This document shows, in pieces, positions 18,575 through 28,346 of a stretch of DNA of 64,000 nt (its first letter is position 1; each line of letters opens with the position of its first letter). The DNA lies in assembly GCF_900187135.1 (NCBI RefSeq), contig NZ_LT906443.1:124001-188000 (forward strand), written 5' to 3'. Position numbers and translations under genes: made by a program. The stretch is from Corynebacterium ulcerans (GTDB lineage Bacteria > Actinomycetota > Actinomycetes > Mycobacteriales > Mycobacteriaceae). The notes under the pieces are model-generated. The model searched no databases. It was given only the letters and a program-made list of their open reading frames with translations, and was not told where the DNA came from.

Positions 18575-19558
18575 ATGTCTTTACTCCAGCATCATGATGC
18601 TCTGTTCTTTGACCTTGACGGAACCGTCTGGGAAGGAGGCAGGGCATTGCCAATGGCGGTGGAGGCGTTTGAGAAGAACACGCTGCCCGTAGCGTTTATC
18701 ACGAACAATGCGTCTCGTGGGCCTGGCGTTGTGGCCGAGATGCTTCAGAAAATCGGCATCGCTGCTTGCCCGGAGGACGTGTTGACCTCCGCACAAGCAG
18801 CGATTGACCTTGCAGCGGAATACCTGCAGCCTGGCGATACGGTGTATGTGCTTGGAACGGACTCCTTTAAAGGCTTAGCACGAAACGCTGGTTATACAGT
18901 GGCAGTGTCCGCTGATGAAAAGCCGCGTGCTGTGTTTCACGGACATAATCCTGAAACCGGATGGGCAGAACTTTCCGAGGCCGCAATGTCTATCCGGAAC
19001 GGTGCTCGCTACTTTGCATCGAATTTAGACTCGACGCTACCGACGGAGCGCGGACTGTGCGTGGGAAATGGCTCAATGGTTGCGGCTATTGTCAATGCAA
19101 CAGGCGTGCATCCTGTTTCTGCTGGAAAACCAGGCGCTGCGATGTTCAACGTGGCAGCTCAACGTTTGGGAGTGTCTGCGCCATTAGCTATTGGTGACCG
19201 CCTCAATACGGATATTGCGGGAGGCGTAGCTGCAGATATGGCGACGCTTCATGTAATGACTGGCGTGTCCCGGCATTGGGATCTGTTGCGGGCTATCCCT
19301 TGTGAACGGCCAACATATCTAGGATTAAATTTATCCGATTTGTTTGCATCTCCTAGTAAGCTTCTGCCTGGTAGTCAAGGTGATTTTCACGCTGAGTGGC
19401 GTGAGAATGATATTGAGCTAAGCGGCGGAACGCCGACCGCAACATCCATGGAAGCGTTGCGTACGGTAGCCGGTATTGCTTGGGAGCGCGAGGCTTGGAC
19501 TGGAAAGCTACTTACCCGTGGGGAGCATGCTAAGCGCGTGATCCTAGATTGGGAGTGA
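18575..19558 (+). CDS. HAD-family phosphatase (Rv1692-like, glycerol-3-phosphate phosphatase type)
   Basis: The HAD motif I DLDGTVW (Asp13 and Asp15) is followed by FITNNASR (motif II), the lysine in SAGKPG (motif III) and GDRLNTDIAGG (motif IV), which define the NagD/PGP-like subfamily with a C2 cap. The gene order matches Rv1692, whose product removes phosphate from glycerol 3-phosphate in mycobacteria. The C-terminal ~70 residues are outside the HAD core. Substrate here is inferred from position and family only. Confidence 0.88.
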   Translation: MSLLQHHDALFFDLDGTVWEGGRALPMAVEAFEKNTLPVAFITNNASRGPGVVAEMLQKIGIAACPEDVLTSAQAAIDLAAEYLQPGDTVYVLGTDSFKGLARNAGYTVAVSADEKPRAVFHGHNPETGWAELSEAAMSIRNGARYFASNLDSTLPTERGLCVGNGSMVAAIVNATGVHPVSAGKPGAAMFNVAAQRLGVSAPLAIGDRLNTDIAGGVAADMATLHVMTGVSRHWDLLRAIPCERPTYLGLNLSDLFASPSKLLPGSQGDFHAEWRENDIELSGGTPTATSMEALRTVAGIAWEREAWTGKLLTRGEHAKRVILDWE

Positions 19559-19564
19559 TAAATC

Positions 19565-19726
19565 ATGGAGACACCGAAACCCCACGACCCTCGTCTACAG
19601 GGGGTAACCCCAGGCGAGGTGAAGAGCGAATTAGAGAAAATATTATCTGAGACCCCGAGTGATCTCGCAGCAGAATCTGAACTTTTAGCTCGTGCGCATG
19701 AAGTCCTTCACAGTGCGCTTCAGTAA
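19565..19726 (+). CDS. Small conserved actinobacterial protein (Rv1693 position)
   Basis: A 53-residue protein starting METPKPHDPRLQG, predicted as mainly helical and acidic (VKSELEKILSE, LLARAHEVLHSAL). It sits six bases after the HAD phosphatase stop and just before tlyA, the position of Rv1693 in mycobacteria. Its function is unknown. The start is the only in-frame ATG, with GGGAGTGA a few bases upstream. Confidence 0.8.
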   Translation: METPKPHDPRLQGVTPGEVKSELEKILSETPSDLAAESELLARAHEVLHSALQ

Positions 19727-19754
19727 TTTTTACCGTAGGAAGGTTTGACTGTAA

Positions 19755-20576
19755 GTGGCTTCTCGAAAACGCCTTGATGCTGAGTTGGTGCGCCGCAAAA
19801 TTGCGCGCTCGCGTGAGCATGCTGTGGATATGATTCGTGGTGGACAAGTGTACGTCCAGGGAATACTCGCAACTAAGCCAGCGACGCAAGTAGAACCAGA
19901 AGTGTCAATACGGGTTGAAGAATCAGCTATCGACGATTGGGCATCGCGTGGTGCTCATAAGTTGCTTGGAGCTCTTGAGGCTTTTCAACCCAAAGGGTTA
20001 GTCGTTGAAGGCAAGAAAGCTTTGGACGCAGGGGCGTCAACAGGAGGTTTCACCGATGTGCTTTTGCGTCGTAAAGCCTCTCAAGTTGTAGCGGTTGACG
20101 TTGGATACGGCCAGCTCATATGGCGTTTGCAAAATGATGATCGCGTTCTTGTTCTGGATCGTACAAATATACGAAACCTTGACTTAGAAGCCACCCAAGG
20201 ACCATGTGATTTGATGGTCGGAGATCTTTCCTTCATCTCTCTCAAACTCACGCTGCCGGCAATTGTGGAATGCCTTGCTGATGGTGCGGACTTAATCCCC
20301 ATGGTCAAGCCGCAGTTTGAAGTTGGAAAGCAACGCCTGGGTAGCGGCGGTGTGGTGCGTGATCCGCAGCTGCGAGAAGACGTGACGGTGGAAGTCGCTG
20401 AGTTTGCGCAAAACTTGGGGCTGAGCTTACTGGGCGCAGTGGCATCGCCGCTACCTGGCCCATCGGGAAATGTTGAATTCTTCTTATGGCTAAGAAAAGA
20501 TGGCGGTAAGGCGGCAGCCGACCCAGATACTCTCCGTGCAATGGTTCATAAGGCTGTTATGGAAGGACCTCAATGA
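19755..20576 (+). CDS. tlyA: TlyA-family rRNA 2'-O-methyltransferase
   Basis: The N-terminal S4-type RNA-binding domain (LDAELVRRKIARSREHAVDMIRGGQVYVQG) is followed by an FtsJ-like Rossmann methyltransferase domain with the SAM motif LDAGASTGGFTDVLL (about residue 94) and DLMVGDLSFISL. In mycobacteria TlyA methylates 16S and 23S rRNA and gives capreomycin sensitivity. The start GTG at 19755 has AGGAAGG upstream. The stop overlaps the nadK start (ATGA). Confidence 0.93.
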   Translation: MASRKRLDAELVRRKIARSREHAVDMIRGGQVYVQGILATKPATQVEPEVSIRVEESAIDDWASRGAHKLLGALEAFQPKGLVVEGKKALDAGASTGGFTDVLLRRKASQVVAVDVGYGQLIWRLQNDDRVLVLDRTNIRNLDLEATQGPCDLMVGDLSFISLKLTLPAIVECLADGADLIPMVKPQFEVGKQRLGSGGVVRDPQLREDVTVEVAEFAQNLGLSLLGAVASPLPGPSGNVEFFLWLRKDGGKAAADPDTLRAMVHKAVMEGPQ

Positions 20577-21532
20577 ATCTGCTTCATAGCCCTGAAAAAC
20601 GGCTTATTTTGCTCGTGCCGCATACAGGCCGTGATTCTAATGTGGCCACGGCGGCTCTTGCTGCTGAGCTTCTCGACGACGCCGGGATTGCAGTTCGTAT
20701 TCTGGTCCCTGAGTCAGACACCACGGTGTCCAGTCATCCAGTTCTTAGCCAATTTGAAAGAGTGACGCATTCCTTAGATGCAACAAATGGTGTAGAGCTT
20801 ATTTTGGTTCTAGGAGGTGACGGGACCTTTTTACGGGCGGCTGATTTGGCCCACGCTGCTGATCTACCTGTCCTTGGGATCAATCTCGGACATGTTGGTT
20901 TTCTTGCTGAATGGGAGAAAGACTCGCTTGATGAGGCGGTGCACCGTGTTATGAAAGGTGACTATCGCGTCGAAGAACGAATGACGCTGGATGTTGAGGT
21001 GCGTGATCAAGAGGGCAACCTTTTAGAGCGGGGATGGGCGCTTAATGAGGTCAGTATTGAAAATACCAATAGACGTGGTGTGCTTGATGCAACGCTAGAA
21101 GTAGACGAGCGTCCCGTGAGCTCTTTTGGATGCGATGGTGTGATTGTCTCGACCCCAACGGGGTCCACTGCTTATGCGTTCTCTGCTGGTGGTCCTGTTC
21201 TGTGGCCGGAACTGGACGCAATCGTGGTGGTGCCTAACAATGCGCATGCACTCTTTACTAAGCCTTTGGTTGTTAGTCCACACTCGTTGGTTGCTGTGGA
21301 ATCCAAGCCACATTCTTTTCCTGCAATGGCGGTAATGGACGGTTTCCGATCAATCGCAATGCCACCGGGCGCGCGAACGGAAGCGCGCAAAGGACAACGT
21401 TCTGTTAAATGGGTGCGATTAGATAATCTGCCTTTTGCGGATCGTTTGGTATCTAAGCTGAGACTTCCTGTTGAGGGATGGCGTGGACCATCAAATGCTC
21501 GGTTGTCAGAAAAGAATTGCTCTGATTCTTAA
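20573..21532 (+). CDS. nadK: NAD kinase
   Basis: Also called ppnK: makes NADP from NAD with ATP or polyphosphate. The GGDGTFLRAA motif, GINLGHVGFLAEWE and the second Gly-rich segment FGCDGVIVSTPTGSTAYAFSAGGPV are diagnostic. Length (319) is normal. Its ATG overlaps the tlyA stop by four bases, suggesting translational coupling, and the order tlyA-nadK-recN is conserved in actinobacteria. Confidence 0.96.
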   Translation: MNLLHSPEKRLILLVPHTGRDSNVATAALAAELLDDAGIAVRILVPESDTTVSSHPVLSQFERVTHSLDATNGVELILVLGGDGTFLRAADLAHAADLPVLGINLGHVGFLAEWEKDSLDEAVHRVMKGDYRVEERMTLDVEVRDQEGNLLERGWALNEVSIENTNRRGVLDATLEVDERPVSSFGCDGVIVSTPTGSTAYAFSAGGPVLWPELDAIVVVPNNAHALFTKPLVVSPHSLVAVESKPHSFPAMAVMDGFRSIAMPPGARTEARKGQRSVKWVRLDNLPFADRLVSKLRLPVEGWRGPSNARLSEKNCSDS

Positions 21533-21586
21533 AAGATTCACCCCATATAGTAGAACGGGTGTTCGCATAATGTGGGCTGTCTGATG

Positions 21587-21592
21587 TAGTAT
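21587..21592 (+). promoter_or_regulatory. Leaderless-type -10 element before recN
   Basis: TAGTAT (21587-21592) lies six bases before the recN ATG at 21599, the same spacing as the argC promoter. It supports ATG 21599 rather than GTG 21593 as start. No ribosome site is visible. Confidence 0.45.
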
Positions 21593-21598
21593 GTGAGC

Positions 21599-23338
21599 AT
21601 GCTTGCAGACATTGCCATTGAAAACCTTGGCGCTATTCCTCACGCTTCGCTTGAGCTGAGCGGAGGACTGACCGTCCTTACAGGTGAGACCGGCGCGGGT
21701 AAAACAATGGTTGTTACTGGCTTAAGGCTGCTGACGGGTGGCCGTGCTGACGCGCAGCGCGTGCGTTCAGGTGCAGCGCGTGCCGCAGTAGAGGGGCGCT
21801 TTACCCTGGATGGTGTCAGTGGAGCTATCGCAGACCACGGTCGTGAGATTGTTTCCTCCGTTGGCGGGGTGCTGGACGAAAATGGGGAAATCATTGCATC
21901 GCGTACCGTGAGCGCTCAGGGGCGCTCAAAAGCATACTTGGGTGGCCGGGCTGTGCCAGCTGCGAGCCTTTCGGATTTTTCTGCAGAACTCCTCACCATT
22001 CATGGGCAAAATGACCAGTTAAGGCTTCTTAATTCGGACCGGCAACGGGAGGCTTTAGATCGCTTTGACCCAGCTATATCTCCTTTGCTGGAGGAATGCT
22101 CTCATGCTTTTAAAAACTGGCGGAAGCTCGATAAGGATTATCGGGAGCGCCTCAAATCACGGATGGAACTCGCTCAGGAGGTAGATCGCCTGGAGTTTGC
22201 CATCAAAGAGATTTCCGATATTGATCCGCAGCCTGGGGAAGATGCTGAAATCCAATCCCTCATCCGCAGATTGCAAGATGTAGACGAGTTGAGGGAGCAA
22301 GCCACTACTGCGTTGGGGGCTATCGACGGCACAGAAGCCCTGAGTGAGTTTGGAGGTTTTTCCGATGGTGATGGTGGTGCTGCCTCTGACCTTGTAGGGC
22401 AAGCTTTTTCTGCAGTGCAGAATAGCTCAGATCCAGTGTTAAGAGGAATCGCTGAGCAACTTGGGCAAGTCACCACAATTCTTGCGGAGCTATCGGGGGA
22501 ACTAGGAAAATACTTGGGTGAGTTACCCATGGATGCAGACCAGTTGGAACAGTCTCTCCAGCGTCAGCAAGCACTGAAATCTCTCACCCGTAAATACGCT
22601 CCTGATATTGAAGGAGTGTTGCGATGGCGGGTGAAAGCTGAAGAAAAGTTGGAGTCTATTGACGTTTCACCGGAGGCGTTAGAGGAACTTAAACGCTCAG
22701 TGTCTCGTGCAGCCAAGAAACTTGATGCCGTTAATAAAAAGCTTTCTCAAGCTAGAGCTAAAGCAGCTAAAAACCTGAGTCTTAAAGTCACAGAAGAAAT
22801 ACAAGGTTTGGCTATGCCCAAGGCTGTTTTCTCGGTGGATATTCAGCGTTCTGAGCCTAGTGCGCATGGTACGGATTCGATTGAGTTTCGATTGGCTCCA
22901 AATGCTCATACTGAGCCTCGGCCGCTTGCGTCCTCTGCGTCTGGTGGAGAGTTGTCCCGCGTGATGCTGGCATTGGAGGTGATTCTTTCTGCAGGGGCGA
23001 GGGGAACAACTCTTGTTTTTGATGAGGTCGATGCCGGCGTGGGTGGTCGCGCGGCCGTAGAGATCGGACGTCGATTAGCAAGGCTTGCTCAATGGAATCA
23101 GGTTATTGTGGTCACCCACCTAGCTCAGGTAGCCGCTTATGCAGATACACACTTACATGTAGCTAAAAACGTAGGCGATACTTCTGTCGCCTCCGGGGTT
23201 GAAGATCTTAGCGATGAGCGTCGGGTGGAAGAACTCTCTCGTATGCTTGCAGGTTTGGAAGACACTGAAAGTGGTCGGGCGCATGCTGCAGAACTATTGG
23301 ATAAGGCTCGGTCAGAGATCAAAGAGTGGCGGACCTAA
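21599..23338 (+). CDS. recN: DNA repair protein RecN
   Basis: RecN is an SMC-like ATPase acting in double-strand-break repair. Walker A is GETGAGKT (residues 29-36), the ABC signature ASGGELSRVMLAL and Walker B TTLVFDEVDAGVGG lie near the C-terminus, and the middle contains coiled-coil-type helices. Length (579) is typical. A GTG two codons upstream is possible but would conflict with the leaderless promoter. Confidence 0.96.
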   Translation: MLADIAIENLGAIPHASLELSGGLTVLTGETGAGKTMVVTGLRLLTGGRADAQRVRSGAARAAVEGRFTLDGVSGAIADHGREIVSSVGGVLDENGEIIASRTVSAQGRSKAYLGGRAVPAASLSDFSAELLTIHGQNDQLRLLNSDRQREALDRFDPAISPLLEECSHAFKNWRKLDKDYRERLKSRMELAQEVDRLEFAIKEISDIDPQPGEDAEIQSLIRRLQDVDELREQATTALGAIDGTEALSEFGGFSDGDGGAASDLVGQAFSAVQNSSDPVLRGIAEQLGQVTTILAELSGELGKYLGELPMDADQLEQSLQRQQALKSLTRKYAPDIEGVLRWRVKAEEKLESIDVSPEALEELKRSVSRAAKKLDAVNKKLSQARAKAAKNLSLKVTEEIQGLAMPKAVFSVDIQRSEPSAHGTDSIEFRLAPNAHTEPRPLASSASGGELSRVMLALEVILSAGARGTTLVFDEVDAGVGGRAAVEIGRRLARLAQWNQVIVVTHLAQVAAYADTHLHVAKNVGDTSVASGVEDLSDERRVEELSRMLAGLEDTESGRAHAAELLDKARSEIKEWRT

Positions 23339-23440
23339 AGAGAAATAAGTGTAAGAAAAGATCGTATTTCTTCCCTTATTCTTTGATAATCTTCCGCGCG
23401 CCTCACCAGGTTGAGCAGTTTTCATTGGACAATGCAACCC

Positions 23441-24625
23441 ATGAGTCTGTTCTCTCGATCCGCTGACCTTCCGGGCCTTCATGCAGTGACACGCGACTGC
23501 TCGTCGCGAGGAAAAGGCTTTAGACGTCTAAGTAAAGGGGACATCGCAGTTATTGATGCCCCTGATATTTCTCGTCCTTTAGCCCAAGAGCTGATAGAAG
23601 CGAAACCTGCAGCTGTTGTGAATACCGGGCAGTTTTCTACTGGAGTTATTCCGAATTTCGGGCCGCAGATGCTGCTTGATGCCGGGATCCTTCTCGTCGA
23701 AGGCGTCGGCGTAGATATCTGGACGACTCTTAAAGACGGAAAGAAAGCTCGGCTAACACAGGAAGGCCAGCTTTTTTATGGTGAAAAGCTCATCGCTTCA
23801 GGATCTGTCCTTGATGACGCACGTGCAGAGGCTCAATTTGTTGATGCACAGCAGTCGCTCGTGGAACGGATGGAAGCATATTTTGGCAACACCATTCAAT
23901 TTATTCATGCTGAAGCTCCGCTACTCATTGACGGCTTAGGGGTGCCGGACACCGGGGCAAATCTGCGCGGCAAGAAAGTCCTTGTAGTAAGCCCTGGTCC
24001 GCAGCACCGTGGACAGGTTAAAAATCTACGTAACTTTATCCGTGAGTATGAACCAGTATTGATCGGTGTTGATTCTGCCGCAGATACACTCGTGGAGCTT
24101 GGATATAAACCTGACTATATAGTCGGCGATCCTTCAGGCGTGGGGGCAGAAGCCTTAAGAAGCGGTGCGCGTGTCATACTGCCGGCTGAGCCGGATGGTC
24201 ATGCCTTGGGTCTGGAGCGTATCCAAGATTTAGGCATTGGTGCGATGACTTTCCCTACCTCGGTAGATACTGCTACTGACTTGGCACTCTTGCTTGCAGA
24301 CTTCCATGGTGCGGACTTGATCGTTAATTGTGGGGCTCATTTTGACCTGGAGTCGATCTTCTCTGAGCGTGCGTATGCTACGCCAGCTGCGCTCCTTACG
24401 CGGGTAAAGATTGGTGCGCGACTTGTAGACTCCGAGGCCATTGAGAAGCTTTACACAGTTCGCGCTGGTGGAAGTATTGCTTGGTTGTGGGCGATACTCG
24501 GGATTTTGGTGGCTATTGCTGTAGTTGTTGTTATTGCAGGCACAGCCGGTGATGGGAGTTTTACGCAAAACCTCATTGATACGTGGAATAACATTGCCTT
24601 GGCTTTCCAAGGGTTGTTTAAATAG
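23441..24625 (+). CDS. steA: SteA-like septal cell-wall protein (Rv1697 homologue)
   Basis: In corynebacteria SteA and SteB are needed for proper septal cell-wall cleavage. The body contains a thiamine-pyrophosphokinase-like fold (VVSPGPQHRGQVKNLRNFI, GYKPDYIVGDPSGV) and a single C-terminal membrane helix (about residues 343-365: IAWLWAILGILVAIAVVVVIAG). In-frame TTG 23411 and ATG 23432 are alternative starts; ATG 23441 gives the N-terminus MSLFSRSADLPG that best fits relatives. It pairs with the following gene. Confidence 0.87.
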   Translation: MSLFSRSADLPGLHAVTRDCSSRGKGFRRLSKGDIAVIDAPDISRPLAQELIEAKPAAVVNTGQFSTGVIPNFGPQMLLDAGILLVEGVGVDIWTTLKDGKKARLTQEGQLFYGEKLIASGSVLDDARAEAQFVDAQQSLVERMEAYFGNTIQFIHAEAPLLIDGLGVPDTGANLRGKKVLVVSPGPQHRGQVKNLRNFIREYEPVLIGVDSAADTLVELGYKPDYIVGDPSGVGAEALRSGARVILPAEPDGHALGLERIQDLGIGAMTFPTSVDTATDLALLLADFHGADLIVNCGAHFDLESIFSERAYATPAALLTRVKIGARLVDSEAIEKLYTVRAGGSIAWLWAILGILVAIAVVVVIAGTAGDGSFTQNLIDTWNNIALAFQGLFK

Positions 24626-24646
24626 CTCCTAGGAGGAAAGCAGAAT

Positions 24647-25600
24647 ATGGCACGAAAATCTGGTCATTCGGCGGCGGTTACCGCAGGTCTTGCCTTCGGC
24701 TTAGCTATAGGGCTGGGTTTGGGCACCTATGTCCTGTCACCGAATTTGTCGGGCGGAAGTAGTCACCAGCGGCTCACTTTGGAAAAAGAACGCGATGAGG
24801 CTCGTGAGCGCGCGGATATTCAAGCAGCACAAGCAAGTAGCGCAGACCACTTTGTGGACAAACTAGCAGCGTCGGTTTTGCCTGACACGCTTAAGGAACG
24901 TCCTATTCTTATGATTCGGACTGCTGATTCTTCGGACGAGGATGCGAAGGCTCTAAGCGAGGATCTTAAGAGGGCTGGTGCGATTAATTCCGGAACCATC
25001 TCGTTGACTGAAAAGTTTTTTGCGCAGGATGGAGCGGATGGTCTAAAAAATATTGTTTCTACCGTCTTGCCAGCTGGCGCTCAACTGTCCACAGACAAGC
25101 TTGACCCGGGCACGCATGCTGGTGAGGTGCTAGGAAGCGCTTTGACGCTGAACCCGCAAGACGCTAAAGAACAAGCGACTCGTGATGAGCGAAGCTTGGT
25201 TCTCAACGCGCTGAGGGAGGGCGGTTACCTTTCCTATGAAGAAGGCACGATTTTACCTGCTCAAGCTGTTGTTGTTCTCGGTGGAGATAGCGACGGTGTC
25301 GGAGCGGATTTCACAGTGAAAAACCAAGTGTCCTTTGTAGAAGCGCTTGATTCGCGTGGTTCCGGTGTTGTGTTTGCAGGCCGAATTCATATGGCGGCAG
25401 ACAGCGGGGCATTAGGGAAATTGCGTGCTAATAAAAAAGCTGCCTCCCAGGTTTCTTCGGTAGATTCTATTGATCGTTCCTGGGGGAAGATTGCTACCGT
25501 CTTAGCTCTTAAAGAGCAGCTTTCCGGTGGTGCTGGAGCCTATGGAGCTGCAGGAAACGCTGATGCCACGGCGCCAGCGCCGAACGAAGACAAACAATAA
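24647..25600 (+). CDS. steB: SteB-like membrane-anchored protein (MctB/CopT family, Rv1698 homologue)
   Basis: A single N-terminal membrane helix (residues ~10-30, VTAGLAFGLAIGLGLGTYVL) is followed by a coiled-coil segment (RLTLEKERDEARERADIQAAQ) and a globular extracytoplasmic domain. Relatives are called MctB (outer-membrane copper protein) in mycobacteria and SteB in corynebacteria, where it works with SteA. AGGAGG sits before the ATG. I favour the SteB role because of the SteA neighbour. Confidence 0.85.
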   Translation: MARKSGHSAAVTAGLAFGLAIGLGLGTYVLSPNLSGGSSHQRLTLEKERDEARERADIQAAQASSADHFVDKLAASVLPDTLKERPILMIRTADSSDEDAKALSEDLKRAGAINSGTISLTEKFFAQDGADGLKNIVSTVLPAGAQLSTDKLDPGTHAGEVLGSALTLNPQDAKEQATRDERSLVLNALREGGYLSYEEGTILPAQAVVVLGGDSDGVGADFTVKNQVSFVEALDSRGSGVVFAGRIHMAADSGALGKLRANKKAASQVSSVDSIDRSWGKIATVLALKEQLSGGAGAYGAAGNADATAPAPNEDKQ

Positions 25601-25661
25601 GCATTGTGGCGCGTAGTAGTCTGCACGCTGATACGCGTGCATGCTATTAAAGTTGAGCATT

Positions 25662-26309
25662 ATGACTCACCGTTTTACTGTTACCAGCTCTGAGTTGCTT
25701 ATCGACGCACCGATTCTGGCGGTTCGTCGAGATTCCGTTACTATGCCTCATAATTCCAGTGCTCAGCGTGAGATTGTTGAGCACTTTGGGGCAGTCGCAG
25801 TTGTTGCTGTTCAAGATCAAAATATTGCGATGGTGAAGCAATATCGGCACAGCGTTGGCCGCCGGTTATGGGAGCTTCCGGCTGGTTTACTCGACGTTGC
25901 AGATGAACCGCCCCTTGACGCAGCGCAGCGTGAACTGATGGAAGAAGCCGGCCTTGTTGCGACTGATTGGGAAATTTTAGTTGATCTAGTCACGAGCCCG
26001 GGGTTTTGTGACGAGGCAGTTCGTGTGTACCTTGCGCAAGACCTAGCACAAGTGGAACGCCCCGAAGCTCAGGATGAAGAAGCTGACATGGCTTTGGAGT
26101 GGATACCACTCGCAGAGGCAGTCAATATGGTCTTTGCCGGAGACATTGTTAATTCGATCGCGGTCTCCGGGATTTTAGCCCTGCAAGCACATCGTACAGA
26201 TCCTCAGGTTCTCAGAGACCCAGTTCAGCCTTTTGGTCTGCGTCCTACCCGGTTAGCTGAACGCAGAAAAGGTGCTGTTGAAAATCGCGACCTGAAAACT
26301 TCTTCATGA
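25662..26309 (+). CDS. NUDIX hydrolase (ADP-ribose pyrophosphatase type)
   Basis: The NUDIX box is seen as [24 protein letters not shown], preceded by the WELPAG segment usual in ADP-ribose pyrophosphatases. It corresponds to Rv1700. In-frame ATG 25641 would add seven residues; ATG 25662 ([13 protein letters not shown]) fits relatives better. In mycobacteria pyrG lies between the SteB homologue and this gene, but here they are adjacent. Its stop overlaps the xerD start. Confidence 0.9.
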   Translation: MTHRFTVTSSELLIDAPILAVRRDSVTMPHNSSAQREIVEHFGAVAVVAVQDQNIAMVKQYRHSVGRRLWELPAGLLDVADEPPLDAAQRELMEEAGLVATDWEILVDLVTSPGFCDEAVRVYLAQDLAQVERPEAQDEEADMALEWIPLAEAVNMVFAGDIVNSIAVSGILALQAHRTDPQVLRDPVQPFGLRPTRLAERRKGAVENRDLKTSS

Positions 26310-27238
26310 CGTCGCCCAAGACAGCCGCCGATCGCTGGTTAACGCATTTAGCCATCGAACGAGGAGTCAGCGCTAACACCCTGAGTAACTATCGACGCGA
26401 TGTGCAGCGGTATCTTGATTGGATCGCACATCGCGGCATCGATGATCTGAGCACTGTGACCTCGCGAGATATTGAGTCCTATGTTCTTGACCTACGGCGA
26501 GGAGACCCGGATACGGGTAGGCCGCCTTTGGCTGCTTCGTCGACAGGCCGTGCGCTTGTAGTTGCGCGGGGGCTTCATAAGTTTGCGTTGATGGAGGGGC
26601 TGATATCCGTTGACGTAGCTGGCGAGGTTTCTCCTCCATCGACTGGGCGGCATCTGCCGGATACACTGTCAATCGCAGAAATGGATGAGCTTATCGCTGC
26701 AATTCCTACGGACGAGGTAGCTACCCCTGAGGATCTACGTGATGCCGCATTGATCGAACTGCTCTACGGCACTGGTGCTCGTATATCAGAAATCATGAAT
26801 CTCACAGTGGATGAAGTGATGGTGCTGGAAGAGACAGAAGGCATGTTGCGGATTGTAGGAAAAGGGGATAAGCATCGTGTCGTTCCTGTTGGCTCGATGG
26901 CACAGAAAGCGTTACAACGCTACCTCGTACGGTCGCGGCCACAGCTGGCAAAAGGAAAGAGCCACGCGCTCTTTTTGAATAAACGTGGTGGGGCCTTATC
27001 TAGGCAAAGCGCGTGGCAAATACTCAAGAATTCTGCTCGGAGAGCCGGAATACACAAAGATATTTCGCCTCATACGTTACGCCACAGCTATGCATCGCAT
27101 CTTCTTGAAGGCGGTGCGGATGTTCGTGTTGTTCAAGAACTTTTGGGACATTCATCCGTTACCACCACACAAATTTATACGCACGTAACGGCAGATAATT
27201 TGCGTAATGTATGGGCGCAGTCGCATCCTAGGGCTTAA
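26306..27238 (+). CDS. xerD: Tyrosine recombinase XerD
   Basis: XerD with XerC resolves chromosome dimers at dif. The catalytic residues are visible: Arg159 (GTGARISE), His256 and Arg259 (HTLRH), His282 (GHSSVTTTQ) and nucleophile Tyr291 (QIYTHV). Length (310) and gene order (Rv1701 position, next to parA/scpA) point to the housekeeping enzyme rather than a phage integrase. The ATG overlaps the preceding stop (ATGA). Confidence 0.94.
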   Translation: MTSPKTAADRWLTHLAIERGVSANTLSNYRRDVQRYLDWIAHRGIDDLSTVTSRDIESYVLDLRRGDPDTGRPPLAASSTGRALVVARGLHKFALMEGLISVDVAGEVSPPSTGRHLPDTLSIAEMDELIAAIPTDEVATPEDLRDAALIELLYGTGARISEIMNLTVDEVMVLEETEGMLRIVGKGDKHRVVPVGSMAQKALQRYLVRSRPQLAKGKSHALFLNKRGGALSRQSAWQILKNSARRAGIHKDISPHTLRHSYASHLLEGGADVRVVQELLGHSSVTTTQIYTHVTADNLRNVWAQSHPRA

Positions 27239-27466
27239 ACTATCCTTCTTTAGTCAAGGTTTTTGGCTTGAATTTCTGGAATGCTCCCAGGGGGATCGGC
27301 GCGTCTTGCGGAGGTTACACAAGAACTTTCTTCAGACGGTTAATATCAACAGTGTAATTTAGGTTGTAGTCTCGCCGAGGATGATAAAGCCCGACTGACG
27401 TTGGGGCATATGGTGGGGTGAGAACGGGAAGTAAGAGTCGTCGACTGTCAAGGAAGTGGAATAGAC

Positions 27467-28336
27467 ATGAGTGATTCGGGACTGTTCGATACATCAGACT
27501 CGAAAATGGGGCTCACTGGGCGTCCGCTCCAAGAGTTTCCTGATCCCACGCCTTTGCAAAAACATGGACCCGCCAAGATTATTTCCATGTGCAACCAAAA
27601 AGGCGGCGTGGGCAAGACTACTTCCACAATCAACCTGGGTGCTTGCCTGGCTGAACTAGGGCGAAAAGTTCTACTCGTAGACCTTGACCCGCAGGGGGCT
27701 TTATCTGCGGGATTGAGTATTCCGTATGAGGAACTAGATATTACGGTTTACAACCTCTTGGTAGACAAACATACATCGATTCACCAGGCGATTCACCACA
27801 CATCCATTCCTGGTCTTGACTTAGTTCCGGCGAATATTGATCTGTCCGCGGCGGAGATTCAACTTGTCAATGAGGTTGGTAGGGAACAAACGCTAGCTCG
27901 CGCTTTGCGCCCTGTGGTGAAGGATTATGACTACATCATTTTGGATTGCCAGCCATCTTTGGGACTTCTGACGGTTAATGCGTTGACCTGTTCCCATGGC
28001 GTGATTATTCCTATGGAATGCGAGTATTTCTCGTTGCGCGGGCTTGCTTTGCTTACCGATACTGTAGAAAAAGTGCGCGACCGTCTTAACTTTAACCTGG
28101 ACATCGTGGGCATCTTGGTCACAATGTTCGATCGACGCACCACGCATGCTCGCGAGGTAATGTCACGGGTCGTGGAAGTTTTCGATGATCGCGTCTTTGA
28201 CACCGTGATTACCCGGACGGTTCGGTTCCCAGAGACTTCTGTGGCTGGTGAGCCCATCATTACTTGGGCTCCGAGCTCACAAGGGGCCCAACAGTACCGG
28301 CAGCTTGCTCGTGAAGTCATCGAGCGCACAAGCTAG
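27467..28336 (+). CDS. ParA-family ATPase (Soj-like, Rv1708 homologue)
   Basis: A deviant Walker A KGGVGKTTSTINLG, Walker A' DLDPQGALS and Walker B DCQPSLGLL identify the ParA/MinD family. It has an N-terminal extension of about 40 residues before the ATPase core. It lies directly before scpA, as in mycobacteria. It is probably not the main origin-segregating ParA, which usually sits with parB near the origin. A promoter is likely in the 228-base gap after xerD. Confidence 0.9.
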   Translation: MSDSGLFDTSDSKMGLTGRPLQEFPDPTPLQKHGPAKIISMCNQKGGVGKTTSTINLGACLAELGRKVLLVDLDPQGALSAGLSIPYEELDITVYNLLVDKHTSIHQAIHHTSIPGLDLVPANIDLSAAEIQLVNEVGREQTLARALRPVVKDYDYIILDCQPSLGLLTVNALTCSHGVIIPMECEYFSLRGLALLTDTVEKVRDRLNFNLDIVGILVTMFDRRTTHAREVMSRVVEVFDDRVFDTVITRTVRFPETSVAGEPIITWAPSSQGAQQYRQLAREVIERTS

Positions 28337-28346
28337 CACTTAGAAC

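Noticed and set aside
26306..27238. XerD as a phage integrase
   Set aside because: Gene order, length and coupling to the NUDIX gene match the chromosomal enzyme; no phage genes or attachment sites nearby.
27467..28336. parA as the main chromosome-partition ATPase
   Set aside because: No parB or parS-like site is seen; position next to scpA matches the Rv1708 type.
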